From positions 1-64,000 of the forward strand of contig JAGHZU010000014.1 in NCBI GenBank assembly GCA_017745235.1: DNA of 64,000 nucleotides, read 5' to 3'. Position 1 is the stretch's first letter, and every line of letters begins with the position of its first letter. Below are positions 9,119-16,419 of the stretch, one piece after another. The notes below the pieces were generated by a model. It made no database searches and had not been told where the DNA came from. It was given only the letters and a program-made list of their open reading frames with translations. A program made the position numbers and the translations under genes. This DNA comes from Caulobacter sp. (GTDB taxonomy: Bacteria > Pseudomonadota > Alphaproteobacteria > Caulobacterales > Caulobacteraceae).

Positions 9119-9143
9119 GGTGGTGACGCACTTCGAATCCGGG
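9119..9143 (+). repeat. Left terminal inverted repeat
   Basis: Starts GGTGGTGACGCACTTCGAA and runs on to TCCGGG. It matches the reverse complement of 10412-10438, except for one extra T and one extra T/A-tract base in the right copy. Weaker similarity continues inward for about 12 bases. Confidence 0.85.
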
Positions 9144-9286
9144 AGTTAGTAAAGCGTGCGCCTTGCCAGCTTTCCAATTCGCCCGGCCACCCAATCCGTT
9201 TGGTCCAGTTCCTCTAGCGCTACTCGCTACCAGTAGCGAGGCTCGCCGAACTCCCTTACCTTAAGTGGTGAAGGGGGCCTTCCACG

Positions 9287-10066
9287 ATGGACGTGTTTGA
9301 ATTCGTTTCAGCCGAAGACCTAGCGCAGGCGCCAGAAGACCCGACCTCAGCCTTCGCCTACTACATCGGCATAGCGCAAAGGCGCCTCAAGGAAAGCCTT
9401 CGCCAATACGACGGTGACCAAGATGGTTGGCGTGGCGTTCAAGACGAAAAATTCGCCTTTCATAATTACATCATCGGTGTTGCCAAAGCATATGGCGTAG
9501 ACCCGTTCAGAGCCATGGAAGTTCCTGACCCGGAAACCTACGATCACAAGGCAATTCGGCGCTTTGAAGCTGACCTTGCTCACTTCATGACGCAGTTGAT
9601 TCATGGAAATGCGATCCGCGAACGTCGCGACAGCGTTGCAATTCCTGAGACGCTTAAAGACAAGCTGCGTTCACACGTAAATGCGCTGCAAACAGCTATA
9701 GATAACAACGACAGTCTGACGGAATCAAAGAAGGCTGCGCTACATGCCAAGTTGCGTGAGTTCTTGGAAGCGTTGGACACAAATCGCGTCCCGCTCTGGA
9801 AACTAGCGAGCATTCTCATTGGCGCCATGTCGATTGGCGCTAATGCGCTCCAATTCATGGAAAGTCCGGCGGTTCAAAAGCTGGTCAATACGATGTGGAC
9901 GACTTTGGCCGAAGCCAAGGCGGCGAGCGATGATCAACGCCACCTTCCGCCCTTTGATCCGCCGCAGATTCTTCTCCCGCCGCGCCGCCCTCGTGAGGAA
10001 CGGAAGCAACCTACGAGCCCACGCGAAAGCTTTAGTGCGGACTTAGACGATGAAATACCATTTTAG
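9287..10066 (+). CDS. Uncharacterised 259-residue protein with SSB-like C-terminal tip
   Basis: The main cargo gene of the TIR element. Residues 1-110 are mixed helical with conserved-looking FAYYIGIAQRRLKESLRQ. Residues 115-165 are helical and charged (ETLKDKLRSHVNALQTA, KKAALHAKLREFLEALD). Residues 170-195 form a hydrophobic segment (LWKLASILIGAMSIGA). Next comes a Pro-rich linker (about 215-245), and the protein ends in SADLDDEIPF. That last stretch matches the acidic SSB C-terminal tip (consensus D-F/L-D-D-D/E-I-P-F), but there is no OB fold. GC content is visibly lower than in its neighbours. Role unknown; a DNA-replication or repair adaptor is an inference. Confidence 0.8.
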   Translation: MDVFEFVSAEDLAQAPEDPTSAFAYYIGIAQRRLKESLRQYDGDQDGWRGVQDEKFAFHNYIIGVAKAYGVDPFRAMEVPDPETYDHKAIRRFEADLAHFMTQLIHGNAIRERRDSVAIPETLKDKLRSHVNALQTAIDNNDSLTESKKAALHAKLREFLEALDTNRVPLWKLASILIGAMSIGANALQFMESPAVQKLVNTMWTTLAEAKAASDDQRHLPPFDPPQILLPPRRPREERKQPTSPRESFSADLDDEIPF

Positions 10067-10128
10067 GGTTTCAGTTCAGTCCATAGCTTAGCCACTAATG
10101 GAGAATGATTTTCACAGACGCCATAGGC

Positions 10129-10170
10129 GAATTTATGAGCCCGAAAGACGACGTGACTGTTCATAAATTC
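10129..10170. repeat. Perfect 10-base inverted repeat inside the element
   Basis: GAATTTATGA at 10129-10138 and TCATAAATTC at 10161-10170, separated by 22 bases. It lies 62 bases past the 259-residue gene and just beyond the 3' end of the small minus-strand gene (10176). It could be a bidirectional terminator or a protein-binding site. Confidence 0.7.
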
Positions 10171-10175
10171 AGTGA

Positions 10176-10355
10176 TCACGTCAGCCTTACGTGACGGAGC
10201 AAGGCGAAGACCGCGCCCTCCCGCGTGATCGACGTCACGCAGCGGTTGCCGTCGATGGAGCCGACGTAGCGCGCCGCCCCATCTTCGAATTCGCAGCCAA
10301 TCGAGAGCTGCTGCGCGCCCCGGCGCAGGTGGATGATGTCGGGTCGGTGATACAT
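10176..10355 (-). CDS. Possible 59-residue protein in the element
   Basis: Starts MYHRPDIIHLRRGAQQ and ends LLRHVRLT. It is preceded by AAGGA seven bases before ATG, a good ribosome binding site. It contains two Cys (IGCEFED, GNRCVTS) and a possible small beta fold (ARYVGSIDGNRCVTSI). GC is higher than in the 259-residue gene. No family recognised. It converges with that gene. The reading frame on the opposite strand over the same bases has no comparable start site. Confidence 0.45.
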   Translation of the reverse strand: MYHRPDIIHLRRGAQQLSIGCEFEDGAARYVGSIDGNRCVTSITREGAVFALLRHVRLT

Positions 10356-10411
10356 GGGCGATTTCCTTCGTTTCGCCCAGGCACGCCGCCTTCCGTTGAC
10401 GCGCTTATCAA

Positions 10412-10438
10412 CCCGGAATTCGAAAGTGCGTCACCACC
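10412..10438 (-). repeat. Right terminal inverted repeat
   Basis: The reverse complement begins GGTGGTGACGCACTTTCGAA and pairs with 9119-9143. It is followed at once by the second target-duplication copy (10439-10447). Confidence 0.85.
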
Positions 10439-10636
10439 TCGTGGTGGGGTGCATCGACTTCGACGATGAGCCGACGGCTCAGGCAAAGGAAGTCCGGGTA
10501 GTAGCCCAGCAGCGGCGCCTGCCGCCGAAAGTGAAAGCCATCAGCCTTCAAAGCGCGAAGCCGACCCCACGGGCGCACCTCCTGCAGCGACATCGCCTTC
10601 CGTAAGGCTCTGGCGCGTTTAACGCTCATGATGTCA

Positions 10637-10686
10637 CCCCCCACCCGACCCGCTACGCGACCACCCTCCCCACAAGGGGGAGGGAC
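10637..10686 (-). repeat. Palindromic interspersed repeat, right copy
   Basis: On the minus strand it starts GTCCCTCCCCCTTGTGGGGA and ends GGTCGGGTGGGG, the same repeat as 8916-8962 but inverted. It ends eight bases before the DUF559 start codon. Paired inverted repeats around a small nuclease gene recall REP/RAYT-type arrangements; the parallel is inference. Confidence 0.85.
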
Positions 10687-10835
10687 AGAGAAGAATTGGG
10701 CGTGGAAACCACTATTTTCGGCAACGTCGAAAAATGACCGCTTCTGGGCGATACGGAGGTCATTCTTGGCCAACCGGAACCAAGAGAAGAACTCCTCGTT
10801 GATTTTTCCGAGCGAATAAATCGCAGGAGGAAATC

Positions 10836-11438
10836 ATGGCTGTTCTGAACCTCGACGCCAGTGAACCTTATGTGTCCCCCAGCACGACGGTCAACTCGAC
10901 CGCCGAAGGCTCGACGCTGTTTGCCGCCGCGCCCGTCTATGCTCGCCCGGCCAAGCGCAAGACTTCGTCCAACACGGCGCTGATCGTGGGTCTGCCCATT
11001 CTGGCGATCGTGGCGGGCGGTCTCGCCTGGGCGATGATGAGCCAGCCGGCTCAGACCCCCACCACCGACGAAGTCCCGCCGGCCAAGGTGGCCCAGGCTC
11101 AGCCGCTCCCCGAGACCAAGCCCGCGCCGATGCCGAAGGCCGCCCCCGCGCCGGTGACCGCGCCCACCCGGGTTCAGGTGGCCGAGGCCGCTCCGGCGCC
11201 GCGTCCCGCCCCGGTCCGCAAGGCCGCGCCCGCCCGTCGCGCCGCGCCGGTCGAAAGCACCGCCGAAAGCGCCCCGGACGCCGCCTCCGCCTCGGCCAAT
11301 GTGAGCGCCTCGGTTCCCGCTCCGGCCACGATCGCCGCCCCGGCCGCGCCGCCGCCGGTGATTTCGGCTCCCAGTGCGACGCCCCCCGCGCCGGCCCCGG
11401 CTCCCGTGACCCCCGTCACGCCCGACGCGCCGATGTAG
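10836..11438 (+). CDS. Single-pass membrane protein with Ala/Pro-rich tail
   Basis: 200 residues. A short N-terminal cytoplasmic segment (about residues 1-45) is followed by one TM helix near 46-67 (TALIVGLPILAIVAGGLAWAMM) and a long Ala/Pro/Val-rich disordered tail, probably periplasmic. It has a strong ribosome site (AGGAGG, six bases before ATG) and a terminator just after the stop. No domain recognised. Function unknown; a cell-envelope spacer or anchor is possible. Confidence 0.7.
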   Translation: MAVLNLDASEPYVSPSTTVNSTAEGSTLFAAAPVYARPAKRKTSSNTALIVGLPILAIVAGGLAWAMMSQPAQTPTTDEVPPAKVAQAQPLPETKPAPMPKAAPAPVTAPTRVQVAEAAPAPRPAPVRKAAPARRAAPVESTAESAPDAASASANVSASVPAPATIAAPAAPPPVISAPSATPPAPAPAPVTPVTPDAPM

Positions 11439-11462
11439 GCCGCGGACGCATGGACAAAAAAG

Positions 11463-11495
11463 AAGGGCGGCTCCTTGCGGGGCCGCCCTTTTTTC
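11463..11495 (+). terminator. Rho-independent terminator
   Basis: Stem AAGGGCGGC with GCCGCCCTT, followed by TTTT. It serves the gene at 10836-11438 and lies just beyond the gatA stop on the other strand. Confidence 0.85.
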
Positions 11496-11515
11496 TCGTC
11501 TCCGCTAGGAGCGGA

Positions 11516-12988
11516 TCACCACCACTTGTCGGCCTTGGCCGTGAAGCCGGCGGCCTTCTCGATGGCGCCGGCCACCGAGAACACCGTGCCCTCGTCCAGC
11601 GGCTTGCCGATGATCTGCAGGCCCAGCGGCAGGCCGTTGGCGTCGAGGCCGGCCGGCAGGCTGAGGCCCGGCAGGCCCGCCAGGTTGGTGGTGACCGTGA
11701 ACACGTCGTTCAGGTACATGGCGATCGGATCGTTGCTGTTCTCGCCCAGGCCGAAGGCGGCCGACGGGGCGGTGGGGGTCAGCAACGCGTCGCACTTTTC
11801 CCAGGCCTTGTCGAAGTCCTCGGCGATGCGGCGACGCACCTTCAGGGCCTTGAGGTAGTAGGCGTCGTAGTAGCCGGCGCTGAGCACGTAGGTGCCGATC
11901 AGGATCCGGCGCTTGACCTCGTCGCCGAAGCCGGCGGCGCGGGTGCGCTCGTAGATCTCGGTCAGATTGGCGCCGTCCTCGCGCAGGCCATAGCGCATGC
12001 CGTCGTAGCGGGCCAGGTTCGAGGAGGCCTCGGCCGGGGCCACGATGTAGTAGGCCGGCAGGGCGTACTTGGTGTGGGGCAGCGAAACCTCGACGATCTC
12101 GCAGCCGGCTTCCTTCAGCCACTCGATGCCGTCGGCCCAAAGCTTCTCGATCTCGGCGGGCATGCCGTCGACGCGGTATTCCTTCGGAATGCCGATCCGC
12201 AGGCCCTTGATCGACTTGCCGACGAACTGGGTGAAGTCCGGAACGGGGATGTCGAGACTGGTGGAATCCTTGGGATCGTGGCCCGACATCGAGGTCAGCA
12301 GCAGGGCCGTGTCCTCGACGGTCTTGGCGATCGGGCCGGCCTGGTCCAGCGAGCTGGCGAAGGCGACCACGCCCCAACGCGAGCAGCGGCCGTAGGTCGG
12401 CTTGATGCCGACGGTGCCGGTGAAGGCCGCCGGCTGGCGGATCGAGCCGCCGGTGTCGGTGGCGGTGGCGCCCAGGCACAGGTCGGCGGCGACGGCCGCG
12501 GCGCTGCCGCCCGAGCTGCCGCCCGGAGTCAGGGCCTTGTTGCTGCCGCTGGCGCGCCAGGGGTTGGTCACCGGGCCGAAGTAGCTGGTCTCGTTCGACG
12601 AGCCCATGGCGAACTGGTCGAGGTTCAGCTTGCCCAGCATCACCGCGCCGTCGCGCCAAAGCTGGCTGGTGACGGTGGACTCGTAGCCCGGCACGAAGTT
12701 CTCGAGGATCTTCGAGCAGGCCGTGGTGCGCACGCCCTGCGTACAGAACAGGTCCTTCACGCCCAGCGGGGCGCCGTCCAGCGGACCGGCCTCGCCCTTG
12801 GCGCGGCGGGCGTCGGAGGCGGCGGCCATCTCCAACGCCTTTTCCGGGGTCTCCAGGATGTAGGCGTTCAGCGGACGCGCGGCCTCGACGGCCTCGACGT
12901 GGGCGCGGGTCAGTTCGACCGAGGTGAAGTCCTTGGCGGCCAGGCCGTCCAGGGCGCCCTTCAGGGTCAGTTTCGTCAGAGCCGTCAT
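11516..12988 (-). CDS. gatA: Asp-tRNA(Asn)/Glu-tRNA(Gln) amidotransferase subunit A
   Basis: 490 residues. Amidase-signature enzyme: the catalytic Lys in [10 protein letters not shown] (near 78), and the Ser-cisSer/Ser cluster in the Gly/Ser-rich loop [19 protein letters not shown] (about 145-165) with [10 protein letters not shown]. It hydrolyses glutamine and channels ammonia to GatB. The start at 12988 follows the gatC stop by two bases, confirming translational coupling; the open frame upstream is a shadow of gatC. Confidence 0.95.
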   Translation of the reverse strand: MTALTKLTLKGALDGLAAKDFTSVELTRAHVEAVEAARPLNAYILETPEKALEMAAASDARRAKGEAGPLDGAPLGVKDLFCTQGVRTTACSKILENFVPGYESTVTSQLWRDGAVMLGKLNLDQFAMGSSNETSYFGPVTNPWRASGSNKALTPGGSSGGSAAAVAADLCLGATATDTGGSIRQPAAFTGTVGIKPTYGRCSRWGVVAFASSLDQAGPIAKTVEDTALLLTSMSGHDPKDSTSLDIPVPDFTQFVGKSIKGLRIGIPKEYRVDGMPAEIEKLWADGIEWLKEAGCEIVEVSLPHTKYALPAYYIVAPAEASSNLARYDGMRYGLREDGANLTEIYERTRAAGFGDEVKRRILIGTYVLSAGYYDAYYLKALKVRRRIAEDFDKAWEKCDALLTPTAPSAAFGLGENSNDPIAMYLNDVFTVTTNLAGLPGLSLPAGLDANGLPLGLQIIGKPLDEGTVFSVAGAIEKAAGFTAKADKWW

Positions 12989-12990
12989 GA

Positions 12991-13278
12991 TTATTCGACC
13001 ACCTTCGGCACGACGAAGAAGCCGTCCTTGGACTTGGGGGCATTGGCGGTGACGAGCGCGGCGTCGCCGCCCATGGTCACCACGTCGTCGCGCAGCGGCA
13101 GGGCCGAGCCGACCACGCTGGTCAGCGGCTCGACGCCGTCGGTGTCGACCTCGGCCAACTGCTCGATCCACGTCATGATGCCGTTGAGCTCCTGGGCCAG
13201 GGCCTCGATGCGCTCTTCGGGTTCGGCGATGCGCGCGAGCCGCGCGACCTTCCGCACGGTGGCGGCGTCAATGGCCAT
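12991..13278 (-). CDS. gatC: Asp-tRNA(Asn)/Glu-tRNA(Gln) amidotransferase subunit C
   Basis: 95 residues, normal length. Family pattern [10 protein letters not shown] near the N-terminus, the middle motif [20 protein letters not shown], then PLRDDVV and FFVVPKVVE at the end. GatC wraps around GatA and stabilises its contact with GatB. The start at 13278 has AGGAGG eight bases upstream. First gene of gatC-gatA, divergent from ruvX with 81 bases between starts. Confidence 0.93.
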   Translation of the reverse strand: MAIDAATVRKVARLARIAEPEERIEALAQELNGIMTWIEQLAEVDTDGVEPLTSVVGSALPLRDDVVTMGGDAALVTANAPKSKDGFFVVPKVVE

Positions 13279-13359
13279 GGGGGCCTCCTGAAATCCAAGC
13301 GCGTGGGTTAGCCATGCGAGGGGCGCTTTGACAAGACGTTCCCCGTGATATGAAGCCAC

Positions 13360-13830
13360 ATGCCTGTTCTCGACATCGCCGAATTCGCCGCCGCCATCCC
13401 CGACTACAAGCCGATCGTGGGCCTGGATCCGGGCGAGAAGACGATCGGGGTGGCCGTGTCGGACGTCACCCTGACCGTCGCAAGCCCCCTGGCCGTCATC
13501 AAGCGGGCCAAGTTCACCCAGGACGCCGAGGCGCTGTTCAAGCTGATGGACGGACGCAAGGCCGCGGGGATCGTGATCGGCCTGCCGATCAACATGGACG
13601 GCACCGAGGGGGTGCGCTGCCAGTCCAACCGCGCGCTGGGCCGCAACCTGCTGCGCCTGCGCCCCGACCTGCCCATCACCTTCTGGGACGAGCGCCTGTC
13701 CACGGCGGCGGTGACGCGGGTGCTGATCGACGAGCACGACGTCAATCGCAAGCGCCGCGGCGAGGTGGTCGACAAGATGGCCGCCGGCTGGATCCTGCAG
13801 GGCGCGCTGGAGCGGATCAGGGGGCTGTAG
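13360..13830 (+). CDS. ruvX: RuvX/YqgF-type putative pre-16S rRNA nuclease
   Basis: 156 residues. RNase H-like fold: first catalytic Asp in IVGLDPGEKTIGVAVSD (near 20-36), IVIGLPINMDGTEG (near 72-85), and the second acidic pair in FWDERLSTAAV (near 108-118) and VDKMAAGWIL. Members process 16S rRNA 5' ends and were formerly named Holliday junction resolvases. Its last 14 bases overlap the convergent regulator gene. Confidence 0.92.
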   Translation: MPVLDIAEFAAAIPDYKPIVGLDPGEKTIGVAVSDVTLTVASPLAVIKRAKFTQDAEALFKLMDGRKAAGIVIGLPINMDGTEGVRCQSNRALGRNLLRLRPDLPITFWDERLSTAAVTRVLIDEHDVNRKRRGEVVDKMAAGWILQGALERIRGL

Positions 13831-14758
13831 CCGGCTCGGCGGTCCAGGCCGCCAGGACGCCCAACTGGTCGAGGCGGTCCAGCAGCCGGCGCAGGTCGGC
13901 GCGGTTGGTCTCGGCCAGGCCCAGCAGGGTAGGAACAGCCTCGCCGGGGGCCTGGGCCGTGAAGCCGCTGGTTCCCCGGGCGCAGAAGCCCGACGCCTCC
14001 AGCGCCTGGAGATGCCGTCGCACCGTCTCGCCCGGCAGGCGCATGGCTTCGGACAGGGCGGCGATCCGGACGGGGCGGCCGATGCGGGCCGGGTCCAGCG
14101 CCCACTTCTCCAACGACGAGGCCGGCAGCGACGCCATGTTGGCCAGGGTCAGCTCCAGCAGGACCAGACTGGTCAGCACGTTGCCGGTCAGGGCGATCAG
14201 GCCGCCGCAGGTGCGCAAGGCGTAGCCCGAAACCGCCCAGTTCACCGCCCGCACCAGGGGCGCGTCGGGCGGCGGCCGCGACGCACCGGCCGGCGTCACG
14301 CCCAGGCTCCGGAGCGCCTGATGGAACAGGCGCATGCGCTCGAAGCGGGCCCACTGCTCGGCTTCGTAGGCGGCGGCGCTGGTCGAGCGATGGGGCACCA
14401 CTATGCCCTTGGGGCCGATCTCGCAGCGCCCCTCCCGCGCCATCTTCAGGGCCCGGCGGCGGACCGTCTCGAACGGCAGGCCCAACGACTGGGCCACGGC
14501 GTTGATGCTGACGGGGCGCCGCAAGGCGTCGGGAGCCGAGGCCGTCGCCCCGCCATACGCCCCGTGCAGCGAGGCGTCGCGGTCGACCAGCGCCATGTTG
14601 GCGTCCAGCGCCGCGGTGAAGATCAGGGCGTCCAGCATCTCGTGGTCGCCGCGCGTGATGTCGACCACGTCGCGCAGGAAGACCAGCGAGGCGCGCGCGA
14701 CCTCGAGACGACGAACGCGATCCTCGCCCGGCGAAGCGACGGCGGAAGCAACCAACAT
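13817..14758 (-). CDS. Regulator with two winged-helix-like DNA-binding domains
   Basis: 313 residues with two helix-turn-helix segments of the same design: RRPVSINAVAQSLGLPFETV at about 80-99 and GRPVRIAALSEAMRLPGETV at about 227-246, each followed by R-R and a recognition-helix tail. The middle (about 165-215) is hydrophobic and helical. This looks like an internal duplication of an MarR/IclR-like wHTH, suggesting binding to two half-sites without dimerising. The start at 14758 was chosen because the frame before it overlaps the lectin-like gene and lacks domain character. Divergent from that gene; target unknown. Confidence 0.72.
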   Translation of the reverse strand: MLVASAVASPGEDRVRRLEVARASLVFLRDVVDITRGDHEMLDALIFTAALDANMALVDRDASLHGAYGGATASAPDALRRPVSINAVAQSLGLPFETVRRRALKMAREGRCEIGPKGIVVPHRSTSAAAYEAEQWARFERMRLFHQALRSLGVTPAGASRPPPDAPLVRAVNWAVSGYALRTCGGLIALTGNVLTSLVLLELTLANMASLPASSLEKWALDPARIGRPVRIAALSEAMRLPGETVRRHLQALEASGFCARGTSGFTAQAPGEAVPTLLGLAETNRADLRRLLDRLDQLGVLAAWTAEPATAP

Positions 14759-14896
14759 CCGAAATCCCCAAGCGAACGCGGAACACAGGCGCGGACGCCC
14801 AAACTGAGTAGCCCGTCGATATTCACATCGTCGGCGCCCTGCTAGCAACTCGACCCAGCGCTGCGCAATCCGGAAACACAATTCAAGGAGGCGAAG

Positions 14897-15325
14897 ATGG
14901 CAAGAGTCTTCAATATCACGATGGGCACAGGCTTTGCGCTGTCCATCAACCCCAAGAGCCAGGACATCGGCGGTCAGTTGATCCTGAACGTGCTGGATCC
15001 GGGCAGCCCGTTGCAGCAATGGCAATGGCTGTTCATGCCGGGCGTCCAGGCCTCGTTCCTGTACAACCCCGCGCGGAACCTCTGCGCGGCTCCCAAGTCG
15101 GTCAGCCAGGGGGCGCATATCGTGCTGAACCCGATGTCGCTGGAGCCGCACTCGGCCAACACCTTCCAGGTGCTGGGCAACGTCAACGCCGCGGTCCGCC
15201 CGCCGGCGGACACCAACCTGAACCTCAACGCCTTCGGCAACAGCTGGGCCGCCGGCACGGCGGTGGGACTGTGGAGCTGGAGCGGCGGAAAGGCCAACGA
15301 GGTCTGGACCTCGACCTCGGCCTGA
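14897..15325 (+). CDS. Ricin-B-like lectin-fold protein (tentative)
   Basis: 142 residues, no signal peptide. It shows QQWQWLF near residue 41, NPARNLCAAP near 57 and, at the end, DTNLNLNAFGNSWAAGTAVG followed by LWSWSGGKANEVW. The repeated Q-x-W and N-x-G-T-x-V-x-L-W-x-W patterns are typical of beta-trefoil R-type lectins. The ribosome site AAGGAGG lies seven bases upstream of ATG. It is divergent from the two-HTH regulator, which may control it. The sugar-binding role is inferred; a stand-alone cytoplasmic lectin domain is unusual. Confidence 0.6.
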   Translation: MARVFNITMGTGFALSINPKSQDIGGQLILNVLDPGSPLQQWQWLFMPGVQASFLYNPARNLCAAPKSVSQGAHIVLNPMSLEPHSANTFQVLGNVNAAVRPPADTNLNLNAFGNSWAAGTAVGLWSWSGGKANEVWTSTSA

Positions 15326-15333
15326 AGCGCCCC

Positions 15334-15360
15334 GTCCCGGACCGGCGGCCGGTCCGGGAC
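15334..15360 (+). terminator. Strong GC hairpin after the lectin-like gene
   Basis: GTCCCGGACC at 15334-15343 pairs with GGTCCGGGAC at 15351-15360, and the bases between can extend the stem. No T tract follows, so it could be either a terminator or a palindromic repeat. Confidence 0.55.
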
Positions 15361-15417
15361 CCCCACGGCCACGCGGGAACTTCCCTCCCCGCCCAAAGCC
15401 GCCTATGACGCGCACTC

Positions 15418-16419
15418 ATGACGGCCAAACCCCCGCCCCGTGAGCCCGCCGACGCGGTCGCGACGATCCGCGAGCGCATCTTCTCGTTCCCCCGCCGCCA
15501 CTTCCTCTCGGCCGGCGACCTGAACGCCATCCAGGCCACCGAATTGCTGGACCTGGCCGACGCGTTCGTGGCCTTCAACCGCCAGCAGTCCAAGTCCCTC
15601 GACATCCTGAAGGGCCGGACGCTGATGAACCTGTTCTTCGAGAACAGCACCCGCACCCAGAGCTCGTTCGAGATCGCCGGCAAGCGCCTGGGCGCCGACG
15701 TCGTCAACATGAGCCCGCGCACCTCGTCGATCACCAAGGGCGAGACCCTGATCGACACGGCCGTGACGCTGAACGCCATGCGTCCCGACCTGCTGGTGGT
15801 GCGCCACGCCTCGTCGGGCGCGGCCAGCCTGCTCAGCCAGAAGGTCAGCGGCAGCGTCATCAACGCCGGCGACGGCCAGCACGAGCATCCCACCCAGGCC
15901 CTGCTGGACGCCCTGTCGATCCGCCGCGCCTTCGGCCGCGTCTCGGGCCTGACCGTGGCGATCTGCGGCGACGTGCTGCACAGCCGCGTGGCGCGCTCGA
16001 ACGTCGCCCTGCTGCACACCCTGGGCGCCAGCGTGCGCCTGGTCGGCCCGCCCACGCTCATGCCGGCCCAGGCCGAGCGCTGGGGCGTGACCGTGCACCA
16101 CGACATGAAGGCCGGCCTGGCGGGCGCGGACGTGGTGATGATGCTGCGCCTGCAGCTGGAGCGCATGCAGGGCGCGTTCGTGCCCTCGACCCGCGAATAC
16201 TTCCGCTTCTACGGCCTGGACCGCGAGAAGCTGGCCAAGGCCGCGCCCAAGGCCAAGGTCATGCACCCCGGCCCGATGAACCGGGGCGTGGAGATCGACT
16301 CCGACGTGGCCGACGATCCCGAGATCAGCCTGATCCAGGATCAGGTCGAGATGGGCGTGGCCGCCCGCATGGCCGTCCTGGCCTCCCTTGCCCACCGGCT
16401 CGAGGAGCACGGACAATGA
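15418..16419 (+). CDS. pyrB: Aspartate carbamoyltransferase catalytic subunit
   Basis: 333 residues. The carbamoyl-phosphate motif [13 protein letters not shown] (near 75-87), the [12 protein letters not shown] loop with its catalytic Lys, [14 protein letters not shown] (near 150-163) and the C-terminal [11 protein letters not shown] are all intact. It catalyses the first committed step of pyrimidine synthesis. It ends in a 4-base overlap with the dihydroorotase-like gene, so the two are co-translated; in pseudomonads such a pair forms one ATCase complex. Confidence 0.95.
   Translation: MTAKPPPREPADAVATIRERIFSFPRRHFLSAGDLNAIQATELLDLADAFVAFNRQQSKSLDILKGRTLMNLFFENSTRTQSSFEIAGKRLGADVVNMSPRTSSITKGETLIDTAVTLNAMRPDLLVVRHASSGAASLLSQKVSGSVINAGDGQHEHPTQALLDALSIRRAFGRVSGLTVAICGDVLHSRVARSNVALLHTLGASVRLVGPPTLMPAQAERWGVTVHHDMKAGLAGADVVMMLRLQLERMQGAFVPSTREYFRFYGLDREKLAKAAPKAKVMHPGPMNRGVEIDSDVADDPEISLIQDQVEMGVAARMAVLASLAHRLEEHGQ

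Larger units (their letters stand above)
9119..10438. mobile_element. 1320-bp TIR element without transposase
   Basis: Both ends carry the same inverted sequence, beginning GGTGGTGACGCACTT and continuing with only small gaps for about 25 bases (left 9119-9143, right 10412-10438). They are flanked by the 9-base direct repeat TCGTGGTGG. The ends and the 9-base duplication resemble the IS1 family (IS1 ends start GGTGATG), but no transposase, DDE or HUH motif is present. Contents: a lower-GC gene for a 259-residue protein with an SSB-like tail, a 10-base inverted repeat, and a possible 59-residue gene on the other strand. Best read as a non-autonomous element moved by a transposase encoded elsewhere. 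Confidence 0.8.
8902..10629 (-). pseudogene. DUF559 (Vsr-like endonuclease) gene, split by insertion of a mobile element
   Basis: The N-terminal part (10629 down to 10439) reads ARALRKAMSLQEV, FHFRRQAPLLGYYPDFLCL and LIVEVDAPHHE, the core of DUF559 proteins of the Vsr/restriction-endonuclease fold. The C-terminal part (9118 down to 8902) continues with GLEQIEGDGHRDQVFHRSGF and QTLRF. Joining 10629-10448 to 9118-8902 gives 399 bases, exactly 133 codons with no internal stop, so the interruption is a clean insertion with a 9-base duplication. The last 20 or so residues are encoded by the flanking palindromic repeat. Without excision, the N-terminal fragment reads only a few residues into the element before stopping, so the gene is presumably inactive. 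Confidence 0.85.

Noticed and set aside
9119..10438. An intact insertion sequence with its own transposase.
   Set aside because: The 259-residue protein has no DDE, HUH or recombinase motif and ends in an SSB-like tail, so it is not treated as a transposase.
10191..10469. Plus-strand frame crossing the right end of the element.
   Set aside because: It crosses the TIR junction into the target gene and lacks a ribosome site; the minus-strand 59-codon frame is better supported.
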